From Noviherbaspirillum_A sp047237965 (GTDB lineage: Bacteria; Pseudomonadota; Gammaproteobacteria; Burkholderiales; Burkholderiaceae_D), in assembly GCF_047237965.1 (NCBI RefSeq), contig NZ_JBDFLX010000002.1:62001-126000 (forward strand): a stretch of DNA of 64,000 nucleotides, given 5' to 3'. The position numbers were made by a program, and so were the translations under genes. This document shows positions 12,890-23,054 of the stretch, one piece after another. Every line of letters starts with the position of its first letter. Position 1 is the first letter of the stretch. The notes beneath the pieces are model-generated. The model did no database searches. It saw only the letters and a program-made list of their open reading frames with translations, and was not told the DNA's origin.

Positions 12890-13876
12890 TTAGTTCCCAC
12901 TTCTGTCATTCGTGTCTTTCGATTTCGCCTGGGCCTTGGTGGAACGGCGTTTTAGCGACTGCGGCTGGACCAGGTAGTCCCACAGTCTGCCGACGACCGG
13001 CTTGCCAGGCCGCTGAGCGGAAGGACGCTCCCGGTACAGCCTGATTTCCATCTGCACTTCCCAGTCGGGTATGCCGCCGTCTGCACGCGCAAGCTGCTTC
13101 TGCTTCAATTCCCGCGTGACGGCGGACTCAGGCAGGAAGGCCAGGCCATGCCCTTCCAGCGCCATCATCTTCAACCCTTCGGCCATATCGGTTTCATAGC
13201 GGCGCTCCAGATGCGGCGTCTTGCGGGCATCGCTCAGGATCAGATCCACCATGCGGCCGAGATAGGCATTGCTGGTATAGGACAGGAAGGGCAATGGCGA
13301 GCGGAGGTCGCCGGGCAGTAAAAAGTCCGGCGTGCCGGCGCGGTCGCAACGGGCATAGGCGCGCAAGGTTTCGTATCCCAGCACGAGCATGTCGTAGCGG
13401 CCGGGGTCGAGTTGCACCGGCTGGCGTGGATGGTGGTAGCACAGCAGAAGATCGCAGCCGCCTTCGACGATGGTCATTACGGCGTCATGCACATTCAACG
13501 CCATCAGTCGCGCGCCGATCGGGCCGAAGCCGGTCTCCATGGACTTGATCCATTTCGGCACGAAGGTCAGCGACAGCGTATGCGGCACAGCGAAATCGAT
13601 CATGCCGGGGGCCATGGGCCGGTTGCCGCGCAACAGCGCGCGGGCATTGTTGACCTGGCCCAGCATTTCCATCGCCTGCTCATAGAACACCTCGCCGGCG
13701 GGCGTCAGGCGAGTGGGGTAAGAAGTACGGTCGATCAGGTCGGCGCCGAGCCAGGCTTCCAGCGACTGGATGCGGCGCGAGAATGCCGGCTGGGTGACAT
13801 GCCGCAGCTCGGCCGAGCGGCTGAAGCTGCGCGTCTCGGCCAGGGAAATGAAATCTTCAAGCCATTTGGTGTCCAT
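12890..13876 (-). CDS. LysR-family transcriptional regulator (HypT/YjiE-like N-terminus)
   Basis: A 328-residue LysR protein. The DNA-binding domain is at residues 1-60 (WLEDFISLAETRSFSRSAE, then HVTQPAFSRRIQSLEAWLG). This wording resembles the HypT/YjiE oxidative-stress branch, but the assignment is only suggestive. The effector domain follows from residue 90. The C-terminus ends in a basic, Lys/Ser-rich tail that is probably disordered. It lies 135 bp upstream of gdhA, same strand, and 45 bp downstream of the ABC exporter gene. A role in controlling gdhA is possible by position, not demonstrated. Confidence 0.85.
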   Translation of the reverse strand: MDTKWLEDFISLAETRSFSRSAELRHVTQPAFSRRIQSLEAWLGADLIDRTSYPTRLTPAGEVFYEQAMEMLGQVNNARALLRGNRPMAPGMIDFAVPHTLSLTFVPKWIKSMETGFGPIGARLMALNVHDAVMTIVEGGCDLLLCYHHPRQPVQLDPGRYDMLVLGYETLRAYARCDRAGTPDFLLPGDLRSPLPFLSYTSNAYLGRMVDLILSDARKTPHLERRYETDMAEGLKMMALEGHGLAFLPESAVTRELKQKQLARADGGIPDWEVQMEIRLYRERPSAQRPGKPVVGRLWDYLVQPQSLKRRSTKAQAKSKDTNDRSGN

Positions 13877-13921
13877 GGCGCCATGGTAGCCGGCTGCCCG
13901 CCCGCAGGCAAAGCGAGGAGC

Positions 13922-15778
13922 TCAGGCAGCTTCGCTGGCGCCCATTGGATCGGCGCGCGGCGAAGCCTGGGCTTCGTCGGGCCTTGCCTGCTGGCGCGCC
14001 CACATCTGCGCATAGGCGCCGTCCGCCGCCAGCAGCTGCGCATGGGTGCCGCGCTCGATGATGCGGCCATGGTCCATCACCAGGATTTGCGCCGCATCGG
14101 CGATGGTGGACAGCCGGTGCGCAATCACCAGGGTGGTACGCGTGCGTGCGATGGCTTTGAGTTCGGCCTGTATCGCCTGCTCGGCGCGCGAGTCCAGGGC
14201 CGAGGTCGCTTCGTCGAAGATCAGGATCGCCGGATCCTTCAGCAGCGCCCGGGCAATCGCCACTCGCTGCTTTTCGCCGCCCGACAGCTTCAGGCCACGT
14301 TCGCCGACCATGGTCTGGTAACCCGCCGGCAGCGATTCGATGAAGTCGTGGATGGACGCTGCGCGCGCGGCGGCGATCAGCTCCTCGCGGCTGGCGCCCG
14401 GCCTGCCATAGGCGATGTTGTATTCGATGGTGTCGTTGAACAGCACGGTGTCTTGCGGCACGATGCCAATGGCGCTGCGCAGCGACGGCTGGGTTACTTG
14501 GCGCAAGTCCTGGCCGTCGATGGTAATCGCGCCGGCATCCACGTCGTAGAAACGGAACAGCAGCCGTGACAGCGTCGATTTGCCCGAGCCGCTATGGCCA
14601 ACCACGGCAGTCGTGCTGCCGGCCGGGATGGTGAAGTCGACGTCGAACAGGATCTGCCGGTTTTTCTCGTAGCTGAAATTCACATGGGAGAAGCGCACCT
14701 CGGCGCCATGGGCGGCAAGCGCCGGCGCATCCGGCACGTCCGCCACTTCGCGATGCTGGTCCAGCAAGGCGAACAGGCGTTCCATGTCGGCCAGGCTCTG
14801 CTTGATTTCGCGGTACAGCACGCCCAGGAAATTCAGCGGCACATACAGCTGGATCATGAATGCATTGACCAGCACCAGGTCGCCCAGCGTCATGGTGCCG
14901 TCGATCACGCCCTGGGTGGCGCGCCACAGAATCAGGGTGACGGCGATGGCGATGATGGCGGACTGCCCGGTATTGAGCAGCGAGAGCGAGGTTTGCGAGC
15001 GCACCGCGGCGGCCTCGTAGCGCTGCAGGCCTTCGTCGTAGCGCCGTGCTTCATACTCCTCGTTGCCGAAGTACTTGACCGTTTCATAGTTGATCAGCGA
15101 GTCGATCGCCTTGGTGTTGGCCTTGGAGTCAAGGTCGTTCATCGTGCGCCGGAAGTGGGTGCGCCACTCGGTCACCAGCACGGTGAAGCCAATGTAGGCC
15201 ACCAGCGCGCCGGCGGTGATGATGGAAAACCAGATGTCGTAATGCAGCACCAGGTAGCCCAGCACCAGCGTGATTTCCACCAGCGTCGGCAGGATCGAAA
15301 ACAGGGTATAGGACACCAGCGAGGAAATGCCGCGGGTGCCGCGCTCAATGTCGCGCGTCATGCCGCCGGTCTGGCGGTTCAGGTGAAAGCGCAGCGACAG
15401 CGAATGCAGATGCTTGAAGACCTGCAGCGCGACCGTGCGCACCGCGCGCTGGGTGACCCTAGCGAAGACGAACTCGCGCAATTCGGTAAACAGCGTGGTC
15501 GACAGCCGCAGCGCGCCATAGGCAAGCAGCAGGCCAAGCGGCAGCGCCAGCAAGGCCTGCGGCTGGCTTGCGGTGACGGTCAGGCGGTCGATCAGCTGCT
15601 TGAGGATGAGCGGAACGCCGACATTGGCCAGCTTGGCGCTGACCAGAAACACCAGGGCCAGCGACATGCGCCATTTGTAAGCCCACAGATAGGGCAGCAG
15701 CGTCTTCAGGGTGGCCCAGTCGTTGCGGGTGCCCTGGTTGGCAGGGGCGTCGGGAAGCGGGGGCAGAGTGCGTCGCAT
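13922..15778 (-). CDS. Atm1/HMT-type ABC exporter (membrane and ATPase domains fused)
   Basis: A 618-residue half-transporter. The start at 15778 (MRRTLPPLPD) is preferred because upstream in-frame residues are antisense to the thioesterase gene and look non-coding. The ABC type-1 membrane domain covers about residues 35-340. The nucleotide-binding domain follows, with Walker A GHSGSGKST, signature LSGGEKQRVAIARAL and Walker B ILIFDEATSALD. The membrane part (FFGNEEYEARRYD-like YFGNEEYE, LNFLGVLYREIKQSLADMERLF) is characteristic of the Atm1/HMT1 subfamily, which exports glutathione or thiol-linked cargo and heavy-metal conjugates. Divergent from the thioesterase gene. Confidence 0.9.
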   Translation of the reverse strand: MRRTLPPLPDAPANQGTRNDWATLKTLLPYLWAYKWRMSLALVFLVSAKLANVGVPLILKQLIDRLTVTASQPQALLALPLGLLLAYGALRLSTTLFTELREFVFARVTQRAVRTVALQVFKHLHSLSLRFHLNRQTGGMTRDIERGTRGISSLVSYTLFSILPTLVEITLVLGYLVLHYDIWFSIITAGALVAYIGFTVLVTEWRTHFRRTMNDLDSKANTKAIDSLINYETVKYFGNEEYEARRYDEGLQRYEAAAVRSQTSLSLLNTGQSAIIAIAVTLILWRATQGVIDGTMTLGDLVLVNAFMIQLYVPLNFLGVLYREIKQSLADMERLFALLDQHREVADVPDAPALAAHGAEVRFSHVNFSYEKNRQILFDVDFTIPAGSTTAVVGHSGSGKSTLSRLLFRFYDVDAGAITIDGQDLRQVTQPSLRSAIGIVPQDTVLFNDTIEYNIAYGRPGASREELIAAARAASIHDFIESLPAGYQTMVGERGLKLSGGEKQRVAIARALLKDPAILIFDEATSALDSRAEQAIQAELKAIARTRTTLVIAHRLSTIADAAQILVMDHGRIIERGTHAQLLAADGAYAQMWARQQARPDEAQASPRADPMGASEAA

Positions 15779-15854
15779 TGAGAGTGGGCTGGTGGATGGT
15801 TTATGCTTGGCCCTCGATTGTAACGTTCTTATCCCAGGAAGGCAGGACCGCTCC

Positions 15855-16277
15855 ATGACCGAAAGTAACCAGACCAGACTTCCGCCCGGCATGCCGGCCC
15901 TGCGGGTGATGCCGATGCCGGCAGACTCCAACGCGCACGGCGATGTGTTTGGCGGATGGATCATGGCCCAGGTCGACATTGCCGGCGCACTGCCGGCGGC
16001 CCGCCGCGCCAACGGCCGGGTGGCTACCATCGCCGTCAATTCCTTCGTGTTCAAGCAGCCGGTGTTCGTCGGCGACCTGCTGTCGTTCTACGCGACGGTC
16101 GTCAAGTCAGGCAAGACGTCGGTCACGGTGAATGTGGAGGTCTATGCCGAGCGCAATCGCCTGCAGTGGGAAGTGGTGAAGGTAACGGAAGCCACCCTTA
16201 CCTATGTCGCCACCGGAGAAGACCGCAAGCCGCGGCTGTTGCCGCCCGAGTCGGACCAGCACCCGGACGGCGCGTAG
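15855..16277 (+). CDS. yciA: Acyl-CoA thioesterase, YciA-like hotdog fold
   Basis: A 140-residue single hotdog-domain protein that hydrolyses acyl-CoA to the free acid and CoA. Family marks are the segment MPADSNAHGDVFGGWIMAQVD near residues 20-40, with the catalytic Asp and the helix, then VAVNSFVFKQPVFVGDLLSFYA-type strands. The start at 15855 follows a purine-rich AGGAAGGCAGG. It is divergent from the ABC exporter, and the phoD-like gene starts 11 bp past the stop, so the two are probably co-transcribed. Cytoplasmic. The symbol is by family resemblance. Confidence 0.85.
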   Translation: MTESNQTRLPPGMPALRVMPMPADSNAHGDVFGGWIMAQVDIAGALPAARRANGRVATIAVNSFVFKQPVFVGDLLSFYATVVKSGKTSVTVNVEVYAERNRLQWEVVKVTEATLTYVATGEDRKPRLLPPESDQHPDGA

Positions 16278-16288
16278 CCATCGCGCGC

Positions 16289-17860
16289 ATGGACAGGCGC
16301 TCCTTTCTGCTCAATGCCGCGCGCCTTGCTGCCCTGGGCGCGAGCGCAGGCGGCACGACGCTCTGCGCAGCCGCCGACTGGTATCCGTTCCGGCTTGGCG
16401 TGGCATCCGGATCGCCGCTGGCCCATGGCGTCGTGCTATGGACCCGCATCCTGTCCGAGCCTGGCAATGACGCGGCGCCGGCGCCAGGACCTCTGAGGGT
16501 GCGCTGGGAAGTGGCGAACGATGAAGCGTTCCGCAGCATCGTGGCACGCGGCGACGCCATCGCCACGCCGCAGCTTGCGCATAGTGTGCATGTCGACGTG
16601 GGCGGCCTGCGGCCGGACCGCTGGTACTGGTACCGCTTCATGCTGGGCGACGCGGTCAGCCCAGTGGCGCGCACCCGCACCGCGCCCGCGGCGGACGCCA
16701 TGCCGGCACGGATGAGACTAGCCTATGCCTCCTGCCAGCACTGGGAATTCGGCGAGTACGCAGCACATCGCCATATCGCCGCGATGGCGCCTGACCTGGT
16801 CGCCTTTCTCGGCGACTACATCTACGAATGGGGTCCGTATCAAGCCGCGCATCCGGATTCACCCCGGCGCAGCGATGAGTCGCTGACGCTGGCTGACTAC
16901 CGCGCCCGCTATGCGCAGTACAAGGCCGATCCGCATCTGCAGGCATCGCACCATGCCGCGCCCTGGATCGTCACCTGGGACGACCATGAGGTGGCCAACG
17001 ATTACGCCGATGACCGCGACGGCCGGCTGGACCCGGCCTTCCTTCAGCGCCGCGCCGCCGCCTATCAGGCTTTCTATGAGCACATGCCGGTGCGGCTGAC
17101 GGCGCCGCCGGCGCCTGCCGGAGGGTTCGCCCACATGCGCATCTACGAGCGTTACGACTGGGGCCGGCTGGCACGCCTGCATGTGCTGGACGACCGCCAG
17201 TACCGTTCGCATCAGGCCTGCGCGCCGACGGGACGCGGCGGCAGCACATCGGTCGGCGCGGCTTGCCGGGAAAGGCTGGAACCCCAGCGCACGCTGCTCG
17301 GGATGGAACAGGAAGCCTGGCTGGCGCAGGGACTGGCGTCGTCAAGGGCGCGCTGGAATATCCTGGCGCAGCAGACGCTGATGGCCCAGTGCAGCCACGC
17401 CCCGGCCGACGGCCGGGGCGAAGGCCGTTTCTGGACCGATGGCTGGGACGGCTACCCGGCGGCGCGCCAGCGCCTGATGCGCGATATCGCGCGCCACCGC
17501 CCCGCCAATCCGGTGGTGATTTCAGGCGACGTGCACAGCTTTTTCGCCAGCGACCTGCGCAGCGATTTTTACCGTCCCACTTCGCCGGCCAACCCGGTAC
17601 TGGCAAGCGAATTCTGCGGCACGTCGGTGACGTCGAATTCGCGGCCGCAGGCGCGCACCGAGCAGTACCTGGCAATGAATCCTCATATCGCCTATGGCCG
17701 CAGTGACCGGCGCGGCTTTGCCGTGATGGACCTGGCGCCGGATCATGCCACGGTACTGTTCCAGGGCCTGGAAAATGTAAAAAGCGCCAGCTCGGCGATG
17801 GCCACGCTGGCGCGTTTCATGGTGGAGGATGGCCGGCCGGGCGTGCTGCCGGCGGCCTGA
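16289..17860 (+). CDS. phoD: Alkaline phosphatase D (PhoD) family protein
   Basis: A 523-residue metallophosphoesterase. A twin-arginine signal opens the protein (MDRRSFLLNAARLAALGAS), so export as a folded enzyme is expected. The N-terminal PhoD domain (about residues 35-130) is followed by the catalytic part, whose metal ligands appear in LAYASCQHWE, FLGDYIYEWG, TWDDHEVANDY and ISGDVHSFF. It releases phosphate from mono- or diesters. The start at 16289 is set by the signal peptide; the ribosome site is weak. It is probably coupled to yciA upstream and converges on fadD with only 6 bp between stops. Confidence 0.9.
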   Translation: MDRRSFLLNAARLAALGASAGGTTLCAAADWYPFRLGVASGSPLAHGVVLWTRILSEPGNDAAPAPGPLRVRWEVANDEAFRSIVARGDAIATPQLAHSVHVDVGGLRPDRWYWYRFMLGDAVSPVARTRTAPAADAMPARMRLAYASCQHWEFGEYAAHRHIAAMAPDLVAFLGDYIYEWGPYQAAHPDSPRRSDESLTLADYRARYAQYKADPHLQASHHAAPWIVTWDDHEVANDYADDRDGRLDPAFLQRRAAAYQAFYEHMPVRLTAPPAPAGGFAHMRIYERYDWGRLARLHVLDDRQYRSHQACAPTGRGGSTSVGAACRERLEPQRTLLGMEQEAWLAQGLASSRARWNILAQQTLMAQCSHAPADGRGEGRFWTDGWDGYPAARQRLMRDIARHRPANPVVISGDVHSFFASDLRSDFYRPTSPANPVLASEFCGTSVTSNSRPQARTEQYLAMNPHIAYGRSDRRGFAVMDLAPDHATVLFQGLENVKSASSAMATLARFMVEDGRPGVLPAA

Positions 17861-17866
17861 CAGGCG

Positions 17867-19549
17867 TTACGCCGCCTGCTTTTCGTCGCGCAGTTCGCGC
17901 CGCAGTATCTTGCCCACATTCGTCTTTGGGAGCTCATTGCGGAACTCGATGTACTTCGGGCGCTTGTAGCCGGTCAGCTGCTCGCGGCAATAGTCCATCA
18001 GCTGGGCCGAGGTCAGCGCCGGGTCCTTGCGCACAACGAACACCTTGACCGCCTCGCCCGAGTTCGCATCGGGCACGCCCACGCATGCAGACTCGAGCAC
18101 GCCGGGATGGGTCGCCAGCACATCCTCGATCTCGTTCGGATACACATTGAAGCCCGACACCAGGATCATGTCCTTCTTTCGGTCCACGATGCGCACATAG
18201 CCGCGCTCGTCCATCACGCCGACGTCGCCGGTCTTGAAGTAGCCGTCGGGCGTCATCACCTTGGCGGTCTCCTCCGGACGGTTCCAGTAGCCGACCATCA
18301 CCTGCGGTCCGCGGATGGCTATTTCACCCACCTGGCCAAGCGGCAGCGGCTGGCCGTTGTCGTCCAGGATCGCCACTTCGGTCGATGGCACCGGCAAGCC
18401 TATGGTGCCGGTGAAGGCATTGTTGTCGGATGGATTGCAGGTGGCGACCGGCGAGGTCTCGGACAGGCCATAGCCCTCGATGATGGGGCAACCGGTGACT
18501 TGTAGCCATTTGTCGGCCACTGCGCGCTGCACCGCCATGCCGCCGCCGTTGCAGACCTTCAGCCCCGAAAAGTCGAGCTTGGCGAAGTCGGGGTTGTTGA
18601 GCAGGCCGTTATACAGCGTGTTGACGGCCGGGAAGATATTGATCTTGTACTTGGACAGTTCCTTGACCAGGCCCGGAATGTCGCGCGGATTGGGTATCAG
18701 CAGGTTGGTGGCGCCCATGCGGGTGCCCATCAGGCAGCAGGCCGTCAGCGCAAAGATGTGGTACAGCGGCAGCGCGCAGACATACACCAGCTCCTCGACA
18801 TGCGGCTCGCGCCTGATCGCCGGCTGCGCCCAGGCCTCGCTCTGCAGCACATTGGCCAGCACGTTGCGGTGGGTCAGGGTCGCGCCCTTGGAAACGCCGG
18901 TGGTGCCGCCGGTGTACTGCAGGAAAGCGACGTCCTCATGAGCCAGTGGCACGGGCTTGAGCGTCATGCGGCTGCCTTCGGCCAGTGCGCGCTTGAACGG
19001 CACGGCATTGGCCAACTGGTAGGCGGGCACCATCTTTTTCACATTGCGCACGACGAAATTGACGATGCCGCCCTTCAGGCCGCCCAGCAGGTCGCCCATC
19101 GAGGCGATGACCACATGGCGCACCTTGGTGTTTGCCACCACCTGCTCCAGCGTCGTGGCGAAGTTCTCGAGGATGATGATGGCCTCGGCGCCGGAATCGT
19201 TGAGCTGGTGCGCCAGTTCGCGGGCGGTGTAAAGCGGATTGACGTTGACGACGGTGTAGCCGGCGCGCAGCACGGCGGCCAGGGCGACAGGGTACTGCAG
19301 TATGTTGGGCATCATCAGCGCCACGCGTGCGCCCTTTTCCAGCCCCCTGCTCTGCAGCCAGGCGCCGAGGCGCTGGGACATCGCATCGACCTGCGCATAG
19401 GTCAGCGACTTGCCCATGCAGATATAGGCCTTGCGCTGCGCATAATTCTGAAACGCTTCTTCCAGCAGGTGGACCAGCGAACGGTAACGGGTGTAGTCGA
19501 TTTCCGCGGGAACGTCCGCCGGATAGGACCTGAGCCAAATCTTGTCCAT
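17867..19549 (-). CDS. fadD: Long-chain fatty acid-CoA ligase
   Basis: A 560-residue adenylate-forming enzyme that activates fatty acids to acyl-CoA with ATP for beta-oxidation. The ATP/AMP motif YTGGTTGVSKGATLTH sits at about residue 213, GYGLSETSP near 360, and the hinge region DRKKDMILVSGFNVYPNEIE near 455. The C-terminal lysine motif KTNVGKILRREL ends the protein. Full family length. The gene stands alone, convergent with phoD, with a 200-bp upstream region before the aminopeptidase gene. Confidence 0.95.
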   Translation of the reverse strand: MDKIWLRSYPADVPAEIDYTRYRSLVHLLEEAFQNYAQRKAYICMGKSLTYAQVDAMSQRLGAWLQSRGLEKGARVALMMPNILQYPVALAAVLRAGYTVVNVNPLYTARELAHQLNDSGAEAIIILENFATTLEQVVANTKVRHVVIASMGDLLGGLKGGIVNFVVRNVKKMVPAYQLANAVPFKRALAEGSRMTLKPVPLAHEDVAFLQYTGGTTGVSKGATLTHRNVLANVLQSEAWAQPAIRREPHVEELVYVCALPLYHIFALTACCLMGTRMGATNLLIPNPRDIPGLVKELSKYKINIFPAVNTLYNGLLNNPDFAKLDFSGLKVCNGGGMAVQRAVADKWLQVTGCPIIEGYGLSETSPVATCNPSDNNAFTGTIGLPVPSTEVAILDDNGQPLPLGQVGEIAIRGPQVMVGYWNRPEETAKVMTPDGYFKTGDVGVMDERGYVRIVDRKKDMILVSGFNVYPNEIEDVLATHPGVLESACVGVPDANSGEAVKVFVVRKDPALTSAQLMDYCREQLTGYKRPKYIEFRNELPKTNVGKILRRELRDEKQAA

Positions 19550-19748
19550 AGTCTGCCTCGAAATATTGTTATGTATGGAGATGGAAGGATGCGCTGGGCG
19601 CCGGGCCGGCAGGCCTGTTGAAAGCTGCCGGTAAGCAGGATGCTAGTCGGCAGTCCCCGGCGTCGCAAGCATTTTGCGAAAATTTGGAGCAATTACTCTA
19701 GCGGGGAAATTTCCTCGCTTCAACCAATCAAACTGATTGGCTAGCCGG

Positions 19749-20858
19749 TCACTCCTGGCGGGTCACCATCGCCGGGCTTTCATGCGACGCCATTCTGGCT
19801 GGCTGTCCCAGATTGGCCAGTTGCTGATGGCGCTGGCTCTTGTCCTCCGCAGCCATCCGCTTGACTGCTGCATAGAAGGCCGACAGGCTCTTTTCTTGTC
19901 GCAGCAGGGTCCGAAAACCTGGCACGAAATCGTGATAGGTCGCGATCGACGCCAGGTGCGCATTCGACAGCGGCTCGGCGAACCAGCGGTCGTATCCGGC
20001 ATAGCCGCCCCAGCCGGCCTTGAGCACCTGGTAGTCGTCCTTCAGGGACTGGAACAACCTGGCCTTGGCTTGCAGCTTTTCGGCGTCTGCCGCATCGCTG
20101 TCGTAGTTGGCCTTGAGTTCGTCACGGTATTTCATCAGCAGGGCCAGGAAATCCTTCTTGCGGCTTTCGTAGTCGGCATAGGCGCGAAGCATCTTTTCAT
20201 CGCCGAAGCGCGCCATCCAGCGTTCCACGCCGACTTCTTCCACCGCCACCGCAAAGGATTCATTGAACTGGCTGTCATCCTTAGCGTAGGCAACCTGGTG
20301 CGCCAGCTCGTGGAAGACCAGGCGTGCCAGTTCGCCATCCGGGTACTGGATGAAGGTCGACAGCACCGGGTCGTTGAACCAGCCCAGGGTCGAGTAGGCC
20401 GGCACGCCGCCGATCTGCACATCAAGCCCCTGCGCGCGCAATTCGCCGGCAAATGCCTGCGCCGCTTCCTTGCTGTAATAGCCGCGGTAATTGACGCAGC
20501 CGGCAATCGGGAAACACCATTTGGTCGGTTCCAGCGACAGGGCCGGCGCCGCCACGACATTCCACAACACGAAGGGGCGCTTCAAATCGGCGTAGAACTT
20601 GTAGCTCCCATTGTCTGGCAGCGCCAGTTCGGCGGCCGCGAAACGGCGTATTTCCTTGACCCGCTGCAGCTTGGTCTTGAGCTTGTCGCCAGTCTCCGGG
20701 TCGGCCAGCCAGTCGTCGATCGGACGGGCCTGCGCCATCAGCGAGTACTGCCCTTGCGCTGCCTGCATGTAATAACCCAGTTGGGCGCAGCCGCCGGACA
20801 GCGACGCAGCCAGGATCACGGCGCTGGCCAGCAGCGCAGTGCGATAGCGTATCTTCAT
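19749..20858 (-). CDS. Putative aminopeptidase lipoprotein (PF10023-like)
   Basis: A 369-residue protein with a lipoprotein signal: a hydrophobic stretch then SGGC with the lipidated cysteine at residue 24. A zinc-metallopeptidase HExxH motif, FHELAHQ, is near residue 183, and a second downstream Glu (NESFAVAVEEVG) completes the pattern. This arrangement is that of the predicted aminopeptidase family found beside housekeeping genes in betaproteobacteria. Its substrate is unproved. The start overlaps the stop of the upstream molybdopterin oxidoreductase by 4 bp (ATGA), indicating translational coupling. A small inverted repeat (19724-19740) follows the stop. Confidence 0.82.
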   Translation of the reverse strand: MKIRYRTALLASAVILAASLSGGCAQLGYYMQAAQGQYSLMAQARPIDDWLADPETGDKLKTKLQRVKEIRRFAAAELALPDNGSYKFYADLKRPFVLWNVVAAPALSLEPTKWCFPIAGCVNYRGYYSKEAAQAFAGELRAQGLDVQIGGVPAYSTLGWFNDPVLSTFIQYPDGELARLVFHELAHQVAYAKDDSQFNESFAVAVEEVGVERWMARFGDEKMLRAYADYESRKKDFLALLMKYRDELKANYDSDAADAEKLQAKARLFQSLKDDYQVLKAGWGGYAGYDRWFAEPLSNAHLASIATYHDFVPGFRTLLRQEKSLSAFYAAVKRMAAEDKSQRHQQLANLGQPARMASHESPAMVTRQE

Positions 20859-22942
20859 GCTTCTATTCCTGTTTTTTCCACTTCCACCAGCACGTCGTAA
20901 AAGGTGGGCGCCCGGCCCATGTCGGTCAGGCGCTGGCTGGTCAGCTCATTCGCGTTCTTTCCGTCCGATGCCAGTTTTTTCCACCAGATGGACAAGCCCA
21001 CCACCAGGCCGGGACGGGCATTGGCAGTGACACGCGCAAGGGCGGTGAAGGCGCCGCGGTCATTGTGGATGCGGACCCGGTCGCCATCGGCGATGCCGCG
21101 CGCGGCCGCATCCTGCGGATGCATGTCCAGATGCGGCTCGCCTTCCGTGCTGCGCAGGCTTTGCACGTTGACGAAGGTGGAATTCAGGAAATTGCGGGCC
21201 GGCGGCGAGATCATCGCCAGCGGATAGCGCCGGGCCAGTTCTGGATTGCTGGCGGCGGATTCGTAAGGCGGGATGTAGGACGGCAGCGGATCGAGTCCTT
21301 CCTTCAGCATGCGGGCGCAATAGAATTCGCATTTTCCGGAAGGGGTAGCGAAATTGCCGTTGGCGAACGGCGCATTGGCAATGGCCAGCTTACGCCAGCC
21401 TTCCCGCTTCAACGCTTCCCAGTCGAAGTGCGCGGCACGCGGGTCGGCCCGGTTGAAGGCCTGGGCGGCAATCTCGTCATCGGTTTCATTGAAGCAGTCG
21501 TCCTCGAAGCCCATGCGGGCCGCGAGCAGGCGGAAAATCTCGGTATTGGGCTTGGCCTCGCCCAGCGGCGCGATCGCGGGATTGTTGGCCAGCATGTAGA
21601 GATGGCCGTAGGCGCCATGCACGTCGGCATGCTCAAGCTGGGTCGTGGCAGGCAGCAGGATGTCGGCGTAATCGGCGGTGTCGGTCTGGAAGTGCTCCAG
21701 CACCACGGTAAACAGGTCGTCGCGGCCAAAGCCCTGCGCCACCTTAGTCGACTCCGGCGCCACCGCCACCGGATTGGCGTTATAGACGATCACGGCCTCG
21801 ATCTGCGGACCAAATTCGGGCGATGCGGGCCGCAGCAAATCGTCGCCTATGGTGCTCATGTTGATCAGGCGCGGCAGCTTGCCCGGCAGCAGATCGGGAC
21901 GCTGCAGCGCCTGGGTATTCTTGGGGAAGCTGTCGCTGGCCGACAGCTGAACGCCGCCGGCCGGGTGGCGCCACGCGCCGACGAGCGCCGGCAGGCAACT
22001 GATGTTGCGCACCGCCATGCCACCGCCACGCACCCGCTGCAGGCCGTAATTCAGCCGTATGGCAACCGGCTGCCCGGTGCGGGCGGTGCCGCCATACAGC
22101 TGCGCCAGCTGCTCGATCTGCTCGACCGGCACGCCGCAGATTTCCGCCGCCCGCTGCGGCGGCCATTCCATCGCCCGCACCCTGAGTTCGTCGAAACCCA
22201 GGGTGTGGCGCGCGATGTAGTCGTGGTCGAGCAGGTCGTCACGGATCAGGATGTGCATCATCGCCAGCGCCAGCGCGGCGTCGGTGCCGGGCAAGGGGGC
22301 GATATGGATCTGGCACTTCTCCGCCGTCAGCGAGCGGTAGGGATCGATCGCCACCAGGATCGCGCCGCGGCGCTTCGCTTCCTGGGCCCGCATCCAGAAA
22401 TGCACGTTGGATGCGATCGGGTTGCCGCCCCAGATCAGGATGACCTGGGCGTCCTGGAACTGCTCGACGTCCATGCCAACCTTGCCGCCTAGCGTGTAGG
22501 TGATGCCGGCCGCGCCAGCCGAGGCGCAGATGGTGCGGTCCAGCCGCGACGCACCCAGCCGGTGGAAGAAGCGCGCCGACATCGACTCGCCCTGTACCAG
22601 GCCCATGGTGCCGGCATAGTTGTAGGGAAGGATGGCTTCCGGCGCGCGCGCTGCGATTTCCTTCAGGCGCGCAGCGACGGTATCGAGCGCCTCTTCCCAG
22701 CTGATCGCCTCGAACCGGCCCTCGCCCTTGACGCCGACCCGGCGCATCGGATGCAGCAAACGATCGGCGTGGTAGGTGCGCTCGGTGTAGCGGGCGACCT
22801 TGGTGCACAGCACGCCGGCAGTGGTCGGGTGTTCCGGATCGCCGCGCACCTTGGTGGCAACGCCATTTTCCACCGTCACCAGCATGGCGCAGGTATCGGG
22901 ACAATCATGGGGACAGGCAGCGCGGATGGTCTTGGTCGTCAT
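20855..22942 (-). CDS. Molybdopterin oxidoreductase (DMSO reductase superfamily)
   Basis: A 695-residue catalytic subunit. An N-terminal [4Fe-4S] site is seen as C10-x3-C14-x3-C18 plus C46 (CPHDCPDTC...VLCTK). The molybdopterin domains follow (IWGGNPIASNVHFW, TIGDDLLRP, YNANPVAVAPE). The C-terminal dinucleotide-binding domain starts near residue 580 (SPPARNFLNS). No twin-arginine signal, so it is cytoplasmic. The redox substrate is unknown. No separate electron-transfer subunit gene lies beside it; its only operon partner is the downstream aminopeptidase lipoprotein, overlapping by 4 bp. Divergent from the M20 amidohydrolase. Confidence 0.9.
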   Translation of the reverse strand: MTTKTIRAACPHDCPDTCAMLVTVENGVATKVRGDPEHPTTAGVLCTKVARYTERTYHADRLLHPMRRVGVKGEGRFEAISWEEALDTVAARLKEIAARAPEAILPYNYAGTMGLVQGESMSARFFHRLGASRLDRTICASAGAAGITYTLGGKVGMDVEQFQDAQVILIWGGNPIASNVHFWMRAQEAKRRGAILVAIDPYRSLTAEKCQIHIAPLPGTDAALALAMMHILIRDDLLDHDYIARHTLGFDELRVRAMEWPPQRAAEICGVPVEQIEQLAQLYGGTARTGQPVAIRLNYGLQRVRGGGMAVRNISCLPALVGAWRHPAGGVQLSASDSFPKNTQALQRPDLLPGKLPRLINMSTIGDDLLRPASPEFGPQIEAVIVYNANPVAVAPESTKVAQGFGRDDLFTVVLEHFQTDTADYADILLPATTQLEHADVHGAYGHLYMLANNPAIAPLGEAKPNTEIFRLLAARMGFEDDCFNETDDEIAAQAFNRADPRAAHFDWEALKREGWRKLAIANAPFANGNFATPSGKCEFYCARMLKEGLDPLPSYIPPYESAASNPELARRYPLAMISPPARNFLNSTFVNVQSLRSTEGEPHLDMHPQDAAARGIADGDRVRIHNDRGAFTALARVTANARPGLVVGLSIWWKKLASDGKNANELTSQRLTDMGRAPTFYDVLVEVEKTGIEA

Positions 22943-23054
22943 GGAGATATCGCTTTCAGAGCGTTCAATCGTACTGCAAAACGCTTTTCGTCATGCATGA
23001 AATTTCAGCTTAAGCATCTGTTTTTGAAGATGTTTTATTTTTAAAATTGACCGA